Positions 23,431 through 33,620 of a stretch of DNA of 64,000 nt are shown in pieces. Where the stretch lies: NCBI GenBank assembly GCA_038373885.1, contig JAWZYV010019958.1, forward strand, positions 620,001 to 684,000, written 5' to 3'. Below the pieces are notes generated by a model that was not told the origin of the DNA, did not search any database, and saw nothing but the letters and a program-made list of their open reading frames with translations. The translations under genes were made by a program, and so were the position numbers. Position 1 is the first letter of the stretch, and every line of letters begins with the position of its first letter. The DNA comes from Cheiracanthium punctorium. Its lineage: Eukaryota; Arthropoda; Arachnida; Araneae; Cheiracanthiidae.

Positions 23431-23672
23431 GTTGGGTTGGGGGATTACGGCCAATTATCTACAAGTGAGATCTATGCCGATGGGTATAGGTGCTCCCCTT
23501 GGGGATCTTTCTAAGTGATTCTAACCCCTATTTACGCTAAGTTTTGGAGGAAACCACGGAAAATTCCTAACGGTTAGGTTGGCGGACGCGACCGGGTTTT
23601 GAACCAGGCACCTTCCGTCTCCCAGTTCAGAGTGCTATGCGCTCAGCCACTGGTTGGGCCGCACTGAATCAG
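23431..23672 (-). repeat. tRNA-derived SINE
   Basis: On the minus strand the head has a box A-like TGGCTGAGCGCATAG and a box B-like GGTTCAAAACCC, followed by a conserved body shared with 9430-9560. These are RNA polymerase III promoter elements of a tRNA-derived SINE. The tRNA fold is degenerate. Confidence 0.8.
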
Positions 23673-24039
23673 ATTGCGGCTCAGTAGCTGGTATTGCAGT
23701 AGGACATTCAAATACACCTGCTTTATAGATTGCCTCCCCCCTCCCAAATCAAAAAGTGTGCAGTCTGATAAGAATATTTCTCATTTTAAAAGAGAAAAGC
23801 CTGAACCGCTTTATTCTACAGCTTGAGATTGAAAAATTTGTCAAAAATTAAATATTTTATATTTTTCAGCCGTTCTTCATTTAAATGATTTAGGAAAGGA
23901 CACTCTGTATTCAGTGAAATTTTCAAATATTCCTAGAATATATAATTGTTGTTGGTTGTGACGATGTAAAAGAAATTGGAAACAATAAATTATCTTCTTT
24001 CGAAAAATCACTAAAAATTAAAAATTTAAGCTAGGGATC

Positions 24040-24640
24040 ATCACGATATTGGGCCCTGGGCAAATACAAATTTTTGGGCCTTTGCACTTAAAAGAAATTA
24101 CATAGTCCGCATTTAAGTTGTTTTGGGCACATATTTATCTGCAGAAATATATATCAAGTTTAAATACTAAATGTATGCATACATTGCAGTAAAGAATATT
24201 AAATGATTTTTGCATACATGGATAAAATTTATTTTCACAAATGATGAATATCTAGACACATACTACATATACGTACACTTCTATACTAAACTCCTTTAAA
24301 ATATAAATGAAAAGAACCGAAAAACTTACAGTATGTATCTTAAAACTGGTGCGACTTTCTTATAATAAAATTTACAAAAGGAGGCTCAAACACTGGCTCA
24401 CGGATTTTCATCGAATGCTCATGGGATTTAGAGGACCCTTAGTATAGTAAAGTGTCAGAGAATCAACTTACGACTCAAGGTAATGACAATCCAAATTTTA
24501 TACAGTTTTTTAAGTTTTTTATGAATTAATAAATAACAATCTGTGTTGAAAAGTACAAAAATTTTGGCCCTTGAAATTGGTGGGCCCAGGGCAAGTGCCC
24601 CGGTTGCCCTGCCGATAAACAGGCTCTGCCTAGGACCTAA
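24040..24640. repeat. GGGCCCAGGGC-type hAT repeat, decayed
   Basis: The right part shares GGGCCCAGGGCAAGTGCCC and TGCCCTGCCGATAAACAG with the right end of the better-defined element at 40690-41186. Termini and target duplication are not clear. Confidence 0.5.
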
Positions 24641-24730
24641 GCTTAGAGCATCCCTAGTAGCACAATTAGTCCAAAAAACGTTTAAAACACGTTCTTAGCG
24701 TCAAAAAACGTGTTTCCAACGTAATTTAAA

Positions 24731-25384
24731 CGTTTTTACTTTCCGAACATGTACCATGTAAGGAAAGTATTGTAATCATGAAAAAATTCGAATTCGAGAT
24801 TTTGGTGTATTTACACGTTTAGAGGGCTTCTGAATTTATTTATGCTATTTTTACGAGATGTATGTATGTATGTGTGTATGTGTGTGTGTTTGTGTGTATG
24901 TGAGTGAACACGATAGCTCCTGAACGGGGCATGCGATTGAGCTCAAATTGGGTATATAGGTTATAAACCACCGTCGCAAGACCGGTATTGATTTTGGTGT
25001 GTATAGGACTTATAGTCTTTCTACAGGGCTACGACAAAGATTTCTTTTACATTATGGCCTATGGGGGAAAATTCTTGAAAGTGCGCTAGCGTTTAAACGG
25101 TACATTAGATTGAGCTCAAAATAGGTATATATGTTATAAACCACCGTCGCAAGACCTGTATTGTTTTCGATGTGTATAAGACTACAGGGCTACGCCAAAA
25201 ATTCCTTTTACATTATAGCCTATGGGGAGAAATTCTTGAAAGTGCGCTAGCGTTTAAACGATACATTCGATTGAGCTTCATTTTGGTACATATATTTGAA
25301 TTATTCATCGATTAAAGTTTATTTAAATGCTTGGTAATGATCTTAATCGTAAGTGTTCGGAAAGTCGAGTGGAGTCACTCCAGA
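24731..25384 (+). repeat. ACTTTCCGAACA-terminus repeat, copy A
   Basis: ACTTTCCGAACA (24738) and its inverse TGTTCGGAAAGT (25354) near the ends. A ~165-bp internal unit (GATTGAGCTCAAA ... GCGCTAGCGTTTAAACG) occurs about 2.3 times, with a TATG/TGTG microsatellite near 24860-24900. Copy B at 56828-57342 is the inverted counterpart with one unit. Confidence 0.8.
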
Positions 25385-25570
25385 TTTTTTGAACTAGTTG
25401 TACTACTAGGGATATCCATTTACCCATTATCAAGTGAAATTTATTTTTAAGTCAATAATATTTTTTGTACTTTAACTACTTAAAGTATTGGTTTTTTTAA
25501 ATTTCTCTTGTAGTTTTTTTTCATTCTATTTAAAATATAGAATAATGTGTGTGTGTGTGTATATATATTA

Positions 25571-26742
25571 CACGCTTAAATCTATAATCAAACGGAGTAT
25601 ATTTTTACTCAATTTTTGACTTCAAACAGCCATTCTCCCGATTGAGTAAAATTTGCTCCATTAATCGACAAAAATCAATGGAGCGAAAAATTCTCAATTT
25701 TTGAGCATTATACAACAGCTCCATTTAGGCTAAATAATAATCAAGAATGAGGAGTGTCTGTCCGTTTTTGATTAATATAACTGTACTCAATTATAATTAT
25801 TATTTAAGCTATAGAATGAGCGTTTTTACAAAATCAGCCCTTTTTTAATTAATATATCTGTACTCAATTAAGATTATTATTTTAAGCTATAAAAAGGGTG
25901 TTTTATGAAAATTTGCTGTTTTTGATTAATATATTGAATTATGCATTTTCTTCATTTTTTATTATCAGAGCTGTAATCTATGATTATAAGCCCGAGAAAA
26001 TAAATTTTAAATCAAGGCAAATACATTACATATATCTTAATACACTATAAAAAAGTATTTTTTTAATAAATAGAATATAATTTCACTATAGTCTCTAGTT
26101 ATAAAACGAATTCACAGTACAGTCAGAATACAGAAATGCAATCATGGTTAAATCAGCTGTGAGATTTAATTAAAGCAGCAACTAAATTTATTTATATGAA
26201 AAAGGTAAAATACTACTTACTCACTTTGAGATATCATAACTTCATCTGTTTTACAACAGCTTTTTATAATCCAATCGTAAGAAACTATGTCATAAAGCGA
26301 AATCTTTACCTAAAGCATCTCCTCCATATCTAGGCTGAATTTATTTCACATCTCTGAATATGAAAAAGATGCATTTGGTATTCGGATATAAAACCAAATT
26401 ATCGCAAGCGAATACACACAACTAAGCATCCCCCGCCGTGAGCCATGATGCTACGATGTCCGCGTTTGTGACTATGAACCGTTATCGTTTGAAGAGCGTT
26501 GGTCATGTGATAGTAATAGGATATGGGTCGTAGGGGAGAAGAGACAGAATACTCAAATAGACAAAAATATTGTGAAAATTGAGCTAAGTAGAATCTAGCG
26601 AATCGAGAGCATTGAGGCGAATTGAGAAGATAACAAATTATTGTCTTTAATGAGTATATTTTAGCGTAAAAGGATTTAAATCAGCCGATAAGAAATTTAA
26701 TCAATAAAGGAGTATTAGTTTTAATCAATAGATTTAAGCGTG
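25571..26742. mobile_element. TA-target TIR element, CACGCTTAAATCTAT termini
   Basis: CACGCTTAAATCTAT at the left and its inverse at the right are each bordered by TA (25569-25570, 26743-26744). 1,172 bp. It holds two to three ~105-bp tandem units at about 25730-25930 (ACTGTACTCAATTA). No transposase seen. Confidence 0.82.
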
Positions 26743-27294
26743 TATTCATACCTAATTACTCATTATTAATAGTCCTAAACTTATTGACAGTTTTTGAATA
26801 AACACAAAAATTAGACTAAACGGAAAGTTTACTTTTACTATTAAACTGCTTAGTTTTGCAGTTCCAAACGGGAAATTTATGAATATATTTAAATATTTAT
26901 AAATATATGTTCTTGAAGGAATGTTAAATTTTTGGTTCATTTTATCCAAGTAAAGAATTCTTCTGAACTTTGTGATGTCAAAGTCATGTTTCTGATCAAG
27001 TTTCCCTTGTTCTGACTTTCAAAAGTACCTGTTAAGTATTCAAAATTTCCATGACTGAAACAAGACATATGCCAGTGGTCCACAAAAAGTAATTCGACGT
27101 AATTAAGTAACAGTGAAAAATAATCAATATAAAACTGCAGTTGCTGGGTTATACTTAGAGGTATGCTGATGTTTATTTAGTGTTAATCATGAAAAGTGAA
27201 ACGTAGTACAAAAATTATTGAGATAATTTTTTTTTAAGATGAGCAAATCTATAAACATAAAAATTATTTTAAAATTTTAATACTCCTTTTGTAG

Positions 27295-27766
27295 CAGGCC
27301 CTGACTATCGGACGGACACTTGGTGCACGTGCGCTGGGCACACATGGAGAAATAAGCCAAAAAATTGAGTTTAACACGATATACAGGGGCACAAAAATTT
27401 AGCCAGCTAAAGGCCCCTTCAATGAGACATGTCGCGGGTCGCTAGCAGTAGGGTGCCAATAGCGGAACCAATTCTTCAATAGTGTAACCATTTCCTTTAA
27501 AAAGGTGGTGATACTCCGGTATTAAACCAACAAAAGATAATTGGGGACCGTGAATAATATGGCGATTTCGCACATCCCCCATCTATTGTTCGGTAGAGGA
27601 CACCCCAAGTGTCGCCGCCAGTCGCAGCTTCCTAACCATGTCAAATTTCCCCGTTCAAATACATTGTGGCCGCGACATGTCTCTGGATCACTGAAGGGGC
27701 CTTAAAGGACACAAAATCTGAAAAGTGCCCTGGGCACAAAAATGTTATAGTGAAACTCAGGCCCTG
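27295..27766. mobile_element. hAT-type MITE, CAGGCCCTGA termini
   Basis: Left CAGGCCCTGACT, right inverse of CAGGGCCTGAGT, with a 7-of-8 duplication (TTTTGTAG 27287-27294; GTTTGTAG 27767-27774). It contains the Harbinger-like MITE 27411-27702. Confidence 0.82.
27411..27702. mobile_element. PIF/Harbinger-like MITE, TAA target
   Basis: TIR AGGCCCCTTCAATGAGACAT and a near-inverse right end (...TGAAGGGGCCT), flanked by TAA on both sides (27408-27410, 27703-27705). A three-base TWA target is the Harbinger signature. 292 bp, no coding. Confidence 0.82.
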
Positions 27767-27952
27767 GTTTGTAGACATAAACTAGATATAAAAGGAATTA
27801 AAACATTTTAAAATAATTAGTAATAATGTAGAGTTAGTGATTTATTTATTTATTTATTTATTTTTGAGGAGGGGTCCTCAAAATTGAGTTCCGCCTCGGG
27901 CCTCTCAAGAGTAAAATCCGCCACTGGGGGGAGAATATAGGTATTCCCACTG

Positions 27953-28098
27953 CAGGCGCGTAGCCAGGAAAATTTTTCGGGGGGGGGGGGGATATGAACT
28001 TATATGTGTATAAATAGACGGAATTTCATCACTAATCCAAAAATTTCGGCGGGGGGATATATCCCGATATCCCCCCCCCCCCCCTGGCTACGCCCCTG
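27953..28098. mobile_element. hAT-type MITE, CAGGCGCGTAGCCAGG termini
   Basis: 146 bp with a perfect 8-bp duplication TCCCACTG (27945-27952, 28099-28106). Its core (GACGGAATTTCATCAC) is the inverse of that in 8639-8805, so both are one family in opposite orientation. Confidence 0.92.
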
Positions 28099-28375
28099 TC
28101 CCACTGATTTTGCGCTTTCTGGGGCCTGAGGGTAAAATTTCAAATGTTTTCTGTAAAGGTAAAATTCGTGAAACATTTCTTCCGGGGAAGGGATGAGTGC
28201 TGAGTGCCTGTTTCAGACGACCAGTCCCCCCCCTCCCATACAAAAACTTATATGGGTGTCATTTATGGGGGCCCTGTGAACAGCAACATAATCATTTTAG
28301 GGGGGGTCTTATCTCCCCCCCCCGAGTCCGAGTAATTTGGACCCCCCCTAAAAAAAATTTCTGGCTGCGCTACTG

Positions 28376-28793
28376 TATGTCTATGATAAGATATCTCTTG
28401 GACATCATTTTAGCGACATCTTTGGGAAAGTCCATAATATGTCTAGAATAAGACATGATTGGGGCATGTAACACCCCAATTAAGTCTTATTACGACAAAA
28501 ACGGGAAAATCCATATTATGTCTGTTATATGACATGAATTGGACATCTAAAAACCCCAATCATGTCTATTTTATGACATAAATGGGAAAATATATCGGCG
28601 ACAAACTCTGATTGGCTCAATTTGTTTGATCATGCGCAGTGACATTTTTGTATGCACGTTGTTTTTATAATCTGTGGTGGTTGTGGTAGATAGTACCCAT
28701 ATATTTGAAGTTTCCTTGTTAGCTAATTATAAATTTTACTTCTTGTATTGCTGCCACATTCTTGCATTATTCCACTGAGCAGACAGCACACTT
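28376..28793 (+). mobile_element. CAGCAC-terminus element, unit 1, right part
   Basis: Resumes the sequence cut at 19543, beginning with the second TATGTCTA. It aligns base for base with unit 2 (TGATAAGATATCTC, ACATGATTGGGG, TTGTTTGATCATGCGCAGT) and ends at 28793 where unit 2 begins. Confidence 0.88.
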
Positions 28794-29286
28794 GCCCAAT
28801 TTATGTCCATATCTGGACAAACTTGTCCAAAACATGTCTATGTCTATGATAAGATATCTCCTGGACATCATTTTAGCGACATCTTTGGGAAAATCCATAA
28901 TATGTCTAGAATAAGACATGATTGGGACATGTAACACCCCAATTAAGTCTTATTACGACAAAAACGGGAAAATCCATATTATGTCTGTAATATGACATGA
29001 ATTGGACATCTAAACACCCCAATCATGTCTATTTTATGACATAAATGGGAAAATCTATCGGCGACAAACTCTGATTGGCTTAGTTTGTTTGATCATGCGC
29101 AGTAACATTTTTGTATACACGTTGTTTTTAATAATCTGTGGTGGTTGTGGTAGATAGTACCCACATATTTGAAGTTTCCTTGTTAGACAATTATAACATT
29201 TTTATGCGCACTTCTTGCATTTTGCTTGCCTATATCACTGTTCTGTTCTTTACAATACGAGGTAATGTACAACTTTTTGACTTAAT

Positions 29287-29571
29287 ATGTATTTTAATAA
29301 AAAAATTGAATCGACTCGTCAGGAATGGCGAAATGTTGAACAAGAAGTTAATGATGAATTATTCCTGATTGAAGCTGAATGTAATGTGAATGATATTGAA
29401 TCGAAGCCTATTAATGCGCACGATTATAATTATTTTCATAATGAATTTGAAAATAGGATCGATGAAAATATTTTTGAAGATTCAAATATGTGTGATCCCA
29501 CAAGCAGTTCTTGTAATAGCTCCATTTCAGAAATTACTGATGAAACAGATACTTCTGTTCCTTTATGGTAG
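29287..29571 (+). CDS. Acidic short protein of the CAGCAC element, copy 1
   Basis: 94 codons from an ATG at 29287. The product is acidic and Ser/Asn-rich (QEWRNVEQEVNDELF, YFHNEFENRIDENIFED, CNSSISEITDETDTS) with no domain I can name. TAG follows CCTTTATG; because that reads TATG|GTAGTAAC, the stop could instead be a splice donor and this one exon of a longer transposase-type gene. The same frame is duplicated ~0.6 kb downstream with few changes, so coding length has been kept. Function unknown; it could equally be a relic. Confidence 0.45.
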   Translation: MYFNKKIESTRQEWRNVEQEVNDELFLIEAECNVNDIESKPINAHDYNYFHNEFENRIDENIFEDSNMCDPTSSSCNSSISEITDETDTSVPLW

Positions 29572-29949
29572 TAACTTATCCATAGCATAAAAATAAACTG
29601 TGGATATGAGATAAATATCCACAGAATGTCTTTTTATGGACATATTCTAGTTGTCTATAACATGTCCATATGGATGTCATAGATGTCCATAACATGTCCA
29701 TATAGATAAGTTCTGGATGTCCATAACATGTCCATATGGATGTCTATATTTTGTCCAGAGGATATCATTATGGACGCCGTATTGTGCCATATGGACAAGT
29801 TTGGGGCGTATTATGGACAAGATATAGACAAATTTGGGGATGTCAGTTATGTCCCGAACTTGTCCATGATATCATATGGACATGTTCTGGACAAGTTTGT
29901 GCTGTCTGGGCCAGTCAGGAATGGCGAAACTTGTGTTGAATAAGAAGTT

Positions 29950-30171
29950 AATGATGAATTATTCCTTATTGAAGCTGAATGTAATGTGAATGATATTGAA
30001 TCAAAGCCTATTAATGCGCACGATTATAATTATTTTCATAATGAATTTGAAAATAGGATCGATGAAAATATTTTTGAAGATTCAAATATGTGTGATCCTA
30101 CAAGCAGTTCTTGTAATAGCTTCATTTCAGAAATTACTGATGAAACAGATACTTCTATTCCTTTATGGTAG
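29950..30171 (+). pseudogene. Acidic short protein of the CAGCAC element, copy 2 (5'-altered)
   Basis: Near-identical to codons 20-94 of copy 1, differing at a few positions (for example SF for SS, SIP for SVP). Upstream, GTTGAATAAG replaces GTTGAACAAG and introduces a stop just before the shared frame, so only an internal ATG (29986) could start it. Produced by tandem duplication within the element. Confidence 0.5.
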
Positions 30172-30459
30172 TAACTTATCCATAGCATAAAAATAAACTG
30201 TGGATATGAGATAAATATCCACAGAATGTCTTTTTATGGACAAATTATGGATGTCCATAACATGTCCATATGATAATTCTGGATGTCCATATGGATGTCT
30301 ATATTTTGTCCAGAGGATATCATTATGGACGCCGTATTGTGCCATATGGACAAGTTTGGGGGGTATTATGGACAAGATATAGACAAATTTGGGAATGCCA
30401 GTTATGTCCCGAACTTGTCCATGATATCATATGGACATGTTATGGACAAGTTTGTGCTG

Positions 30460-30832
30460 TCTGGGTTTTTTTTAATGTGTATGTACGTGTGTTACTGTTT
30501 TTCCTTTACGATCGCTCATTCAGCCGGATCGCTCATTCAGAAAAAAAGCATTTTAATCTTCCCGCAATTCAATTGGGAAAATCTTTGGTTCAGCCCAGAG
30601 CGCTGATAAGAAAATTGGCAGCACCGTTGCCATGACAACGGTTACGTAAGCATTTCCTCCGGCATAGGCTATAATGGGGGTACTCAGCTAAGACTCAGCT
30701 CATTCAAGATTTTGAAAGGTCGGCAGCACCTGTGAATTCGACTCACTGATTGGCTCGAGAAGTGAGGGAGGGAGTAAGGAGAATATTTGTTCGGCAAACT
30801 CTCGACTTTATATTGCTGAATTTATCAAGAAG
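30460..30832 (+). promoter_or_regulatory. CDK20: Candidate CDK20 promoter and non-coding first exon
   Basis: A ~370-bp island between transposon ends. It holds a tandem GATCGCTCATTCAG, an RFX X-box at 30626-30639, inverted CCAAT boxes (ATTGGC near 30614 and 30749), and a strong donor AAG|GTAAGC (30832/30833). No coding frame is needed. The next acceptor I can connect is TTTAAACAG|T at 44963, 30 bases before the CDK20 start codon, implying a 14.1-kb first intron. A different gene could own this exon. Link to CDK20 is inference. Confidence 0.4.
30623..30642. promoter_or_regulatory. RFX X-box palindrome
   Basis: ACCGTTGCCATGACAACGGT is a 20-bp palindrome with one mismatched pair. Its core GTTGCCATGACAAC fits the X-box consensus GTHNYYATRRNAAC at every position. 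RFX/DAF-19 factors bind such sites in promoters of ciliary genes. Confidence 0.8.
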
Positions 30833-30867
30833 GTAAGCCTGAATAGACGACGCTTATGAATGGACAA

Positions 30868-31038
30868 TTACCCATCAAAGCAGTATTGTTTTTAAGTAAG
30901 CAAGAACTGGCATTTAGAGGACACGGCGAGCGAAAAAATTCTTTAAACATGGGAAATTTTAAAGAGCTTTTAAAATTATGGATATCTGAATTAAAACAAC
31001 GCCTTTTTATGAGGGCATCACTGACCGATTCGCAAGTT
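30868..31038 (+). pseudogene. hAT (ZMYM1-like) transposase fragment
   Basis: About 55 codons with LSKQELAFRGHGE and NSLNMGNFKELLKL, the conserved FRGH...GNF.ELL segment at the start of the DUF4371-type catalytic region of ZMYM1-like hAT transposases. Upstream zinc-finger and downstream catalytic portions are absent; the frame stops at 31041. The flanking boundaries of this insertion are not defined. A CCGCCACTG terminus near 31390 could be its right end. Confidence 0.6.
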
Positions 31039-31041
31039 TAA

Positions 31042-32047
31042 AAGAAAGGAGGATTGATTTGACTTATAAAAAATAAGTACGTTTTCTTTCTTTTTTTTTT
31101 TCTTCTCAAGTTATCGTTACAAAAGAAAATTCTAAGGAAACTTCGAATCAGACACGGATTAATGCAATTTTGAGGATAAGAGCGGCCGGTTGAAATTTAT
31201 GTCCATTTTATGGAAAAGTAAAATAGGATCTCTTACATTTTCTATGTAATTTCTTTTTTTCCTCGGTGAGGGCTTAATCCGCCAGCTTTCGAATTCAATA
31301 ACAAAGATTTTCCATTCCTGTCCGGAGGAAGGGGGGGGGGGGGGGGTCATATGCTTCTGGCTGCACTAACAGTTTTGACCACGGGCCGCCACTGGTTTTC
31401 ATCAAAATGGATGAATACGTATGTAATTAAATCTTATGGATATTTCATATTTTTCTCTTAAAAAATTAATATTTCTAAATAAAATGTTTCATCTGTTATT
31501 AAAAAAAATACCTCCTTCACCATAAGCCGAGCTATGCGAATGCAAATGCACATATCACTTAATATGGTAATTAATATATGTACTAATATTCTAATATCAC
31601 TAATTGTTATTATTAATATTATTTTCCCAAAGTTACTAAAAATATGATAGCAAAATTTCAGCTCATAATTTTGCGAGACTCGCGATACGCCTCGTGATAG
31701 AAAATTTCTCTACGAGACGAGACGAGACAGCCCTGTTTCTCGTCTCGCATGTCTCTAAAGAAGGTTGAAGTGTATAATTGTTTCCTCGTGTCTAAAGAAG
31801 ATAATGTTCTCTCACTGTCTGCAAATACCTCATATATCTTATTTAACATATTTGAAAGTGCATTCTTACTTCTGAACAGGGAACAGGGTTCTGTCCTCTC
31901 TCGGGCTGGAGTTTTGGGCGGTTCTCTCGTGAATACGCACTAGATACCCAGAAAAGTCCTCCCCCAAGGCATTTCCCTGGTGTCTGTCCTTCCTCTGACG
32001 TGGATTTATAAGCGGTTCCTCATACAGAAGCACACAAATCCGAATAT
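31042..32047. other. Repeat-rich spacer
   Basis: Contains a G run near 31330, TIR-like ends GGCTGCACTAACAG and GGGCCGCCACTG, and an ACGAGACGAGACGAGACAG stretch near 31711 reading like a transposon terminus. No gene recognised. Confidence 0.4.
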
Positions 32048-32666
32048 GGGCGCGTTCGAGAATTCATCGGTTGTGCACCGGTGACACCGGTGCACGACCA
32101 GAGCGTTCGAAAAGGCGGAGCTCTGGAATTAACCGTGTTCGAAAACGTTTCGATTATGTAGCGGTTGTCTGCTCAGCGTGACCAGAGCGCAACCAGAATG
32201 ACCCTGCTAGCAAGGTGGGTTATTCCGGTTATTAGCGTAGTGTTTTTGTTTGAATTTGAATTGTTCTTGAGGTTTTTGACTGCAATCTCGAGGATGGTCT
32301 TATACCCCTAAAGCGTAGTGTTGCCAATGTTTATTTTTGTTTTCTTGACTTGGAATTGGATTTGGATGTGGTGAGGATAACCGAAACCGGTTGACAACTG
32401 TGACGTCACTTAACCGAAGAATGACCGCAACCGGTAGTAGAGATGGGCGGTTCGACTCATTTTACTGATTCGAATCTCGACTCACTCACTACTTCGATGA
32501 TTCGAATTAGTGATTCGAATCTTGAATCAATAAAACAACTAAAGAAATTTTCCCTCTCTCTGCGCCGAAAGCCGTACTATTTAAACACCCTTCACCCATT
32601 CATCCGGTTTCTTATCCGCTGAGTTCTCGGGCAGTTAGCATCTCTCTCTCCTTGCTCCAGTAAAAC

Positions 32667-33190
32667 TAGTGTTTAAACTGCCCGAAATGAAAATACAGGG
32701 GAGCTTCGTATGACCACCTGAGCCTGTAAGATTAAAAGGTTAAGTTTGGTGTCAAAGTATTCGAAATTTTATGTATCGATGGGGGTTTACGTCTAGGGGG
32801 GGTCGAGAATCAATAAAAACGCGCTCCGATGGATAGTTTTCGAGATATACGTTAATTAATTATGGTAATTAGACTAATTAACCATGATTGAGGCTTAAAA
32901 GGACTGCAAACATGTAGAAATTGGCTCTGGGATGGTTTCCAGACTTTGGAGATGCCGTCGGAGGAGGCTAGTGTTTAAAATGCCCAAATTGAAAATATAG
33001 GGGAGCTTCGTATGACCCCCTGGGCCTGTAAGATTAAAAGGTTAAGTTTGGTGTCAAAGCATTCGAAATTTTAAGTATCGGTGGGGTGTTGAGTCTGGGG
33101 GGGGGTCGAGAATCAATAAAAACGCGCTCCGGTGGATAGGTTCCGAGATATACGTTAATTAATTATGGTAATTAGACTAATAAACCATGG
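32667..33190. repeat. Tandem duplication, ~300-bp unit
   Basis: Units starting near 32667 and 32970 share GGGGAGCTTCGTATGACC, AAGGTTAAGTTTGGTGTCAA and GATATACGTTAATTAATTAT. Confidence 0.9.
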
Positions 33191-33294
33191 AGCTGTTTTT
33201 TCTGCGATGAGACAAAAGGAAGCTTTCCGAGAGAAAGCAGTAGCAAAAGCATCACAAGCTGGTATTGATCTCAGGATTTTCTTATCGCCGGCCT

Positions 33295-33463
33295 CAGAGG
33301 CGTAGCCAAGGGGGGGGGTTAGGGGGGTCATAACCCCCCATGAGGAATTTTTTGCCATACAAAATGTATAATCTTCACTACATTATCATACACACGTATA
33401 CATATATATGAGTTGCAGTAGTCATAACCCCCCCCCCATGAAAAATTTCTGGCTACGCCCCTG
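33295..33463. mobile_element. hAT-type MITE, CAGAGGCGTAGCC termini
   Basis: 169 bp with inverted ends and a perfect 8-bp duplication GCCGGCCT (33287-33294, 33464-33471). Same terminus family as 8639 and 27953, different core. Confidence 0.92.
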
Positions 33464-33620
33464 GCCGGCCTGTATTTTTGCCCTTTATCGAATTCGAGAT
33501 TTCACTGAAATGAAAATGGGAATATCGGATATTTGATGTTGAAATAAAACCGATATGTCGATTTTTGGCCCAGTCCTATTGAGGGGCTGCTGCCCCCCCC
33601 CAAAAAAATGGGACCCTTTA

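Larger units (their letters stand above)
22569..27926. mobile_element. 5.4-kb hAT-type element nested in the 8.8-kb element
   Basis: TIR CAGTGGCGGATTT at the left and its inverse at the right (ends ...AAATCCGCCACTG), with a perfect 8-bp duplication GGGGGAGA (22561-22568, 27927-27934). It holds a foldback, a SINE, two TIR elements and a further hAT MITE. No transposase frame is visible. Confidence 0.92.
19544..28375 (+). mobile_element. 8.8-kb hAT element with nested insertions
   Basis: Left end CAGTGGCGCAGCGAC, right end inverse of CAGTAGCGCAGCCAG, and a perfect 8-bp duplication TATGTCTA (19536-19543, 28376-28383). The uninterrupted neighbour copy at about 28850 shows the empty site with a single TATGTCTA. 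It carries a broken ZMYM-type hAT transposase first exon (20280-20503). It also holds a second hAT element (22569-27926) and a MITE (27953-28098). Confidence 0.93.
28794..30459 (+). mobile_element. CAGCAC-terminus element, unit 2, with internal duplication
   Basis: Left end CAGCACACTTGCCC. Right ends at 29904 and 30459 are the inverse of CAGCACAAACTTGTCC. The segment starting GTCAGGAATGGCGAAA occurs at 29319 and again at 29915, giving a ~0.6-kb tandem duplication that includes the coding frame and right terminus. GTCCATATGGAC-type motifs are packed into 29640-29900 and 30235-30440. Transposon class undetermined. Confidence 0.75.
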
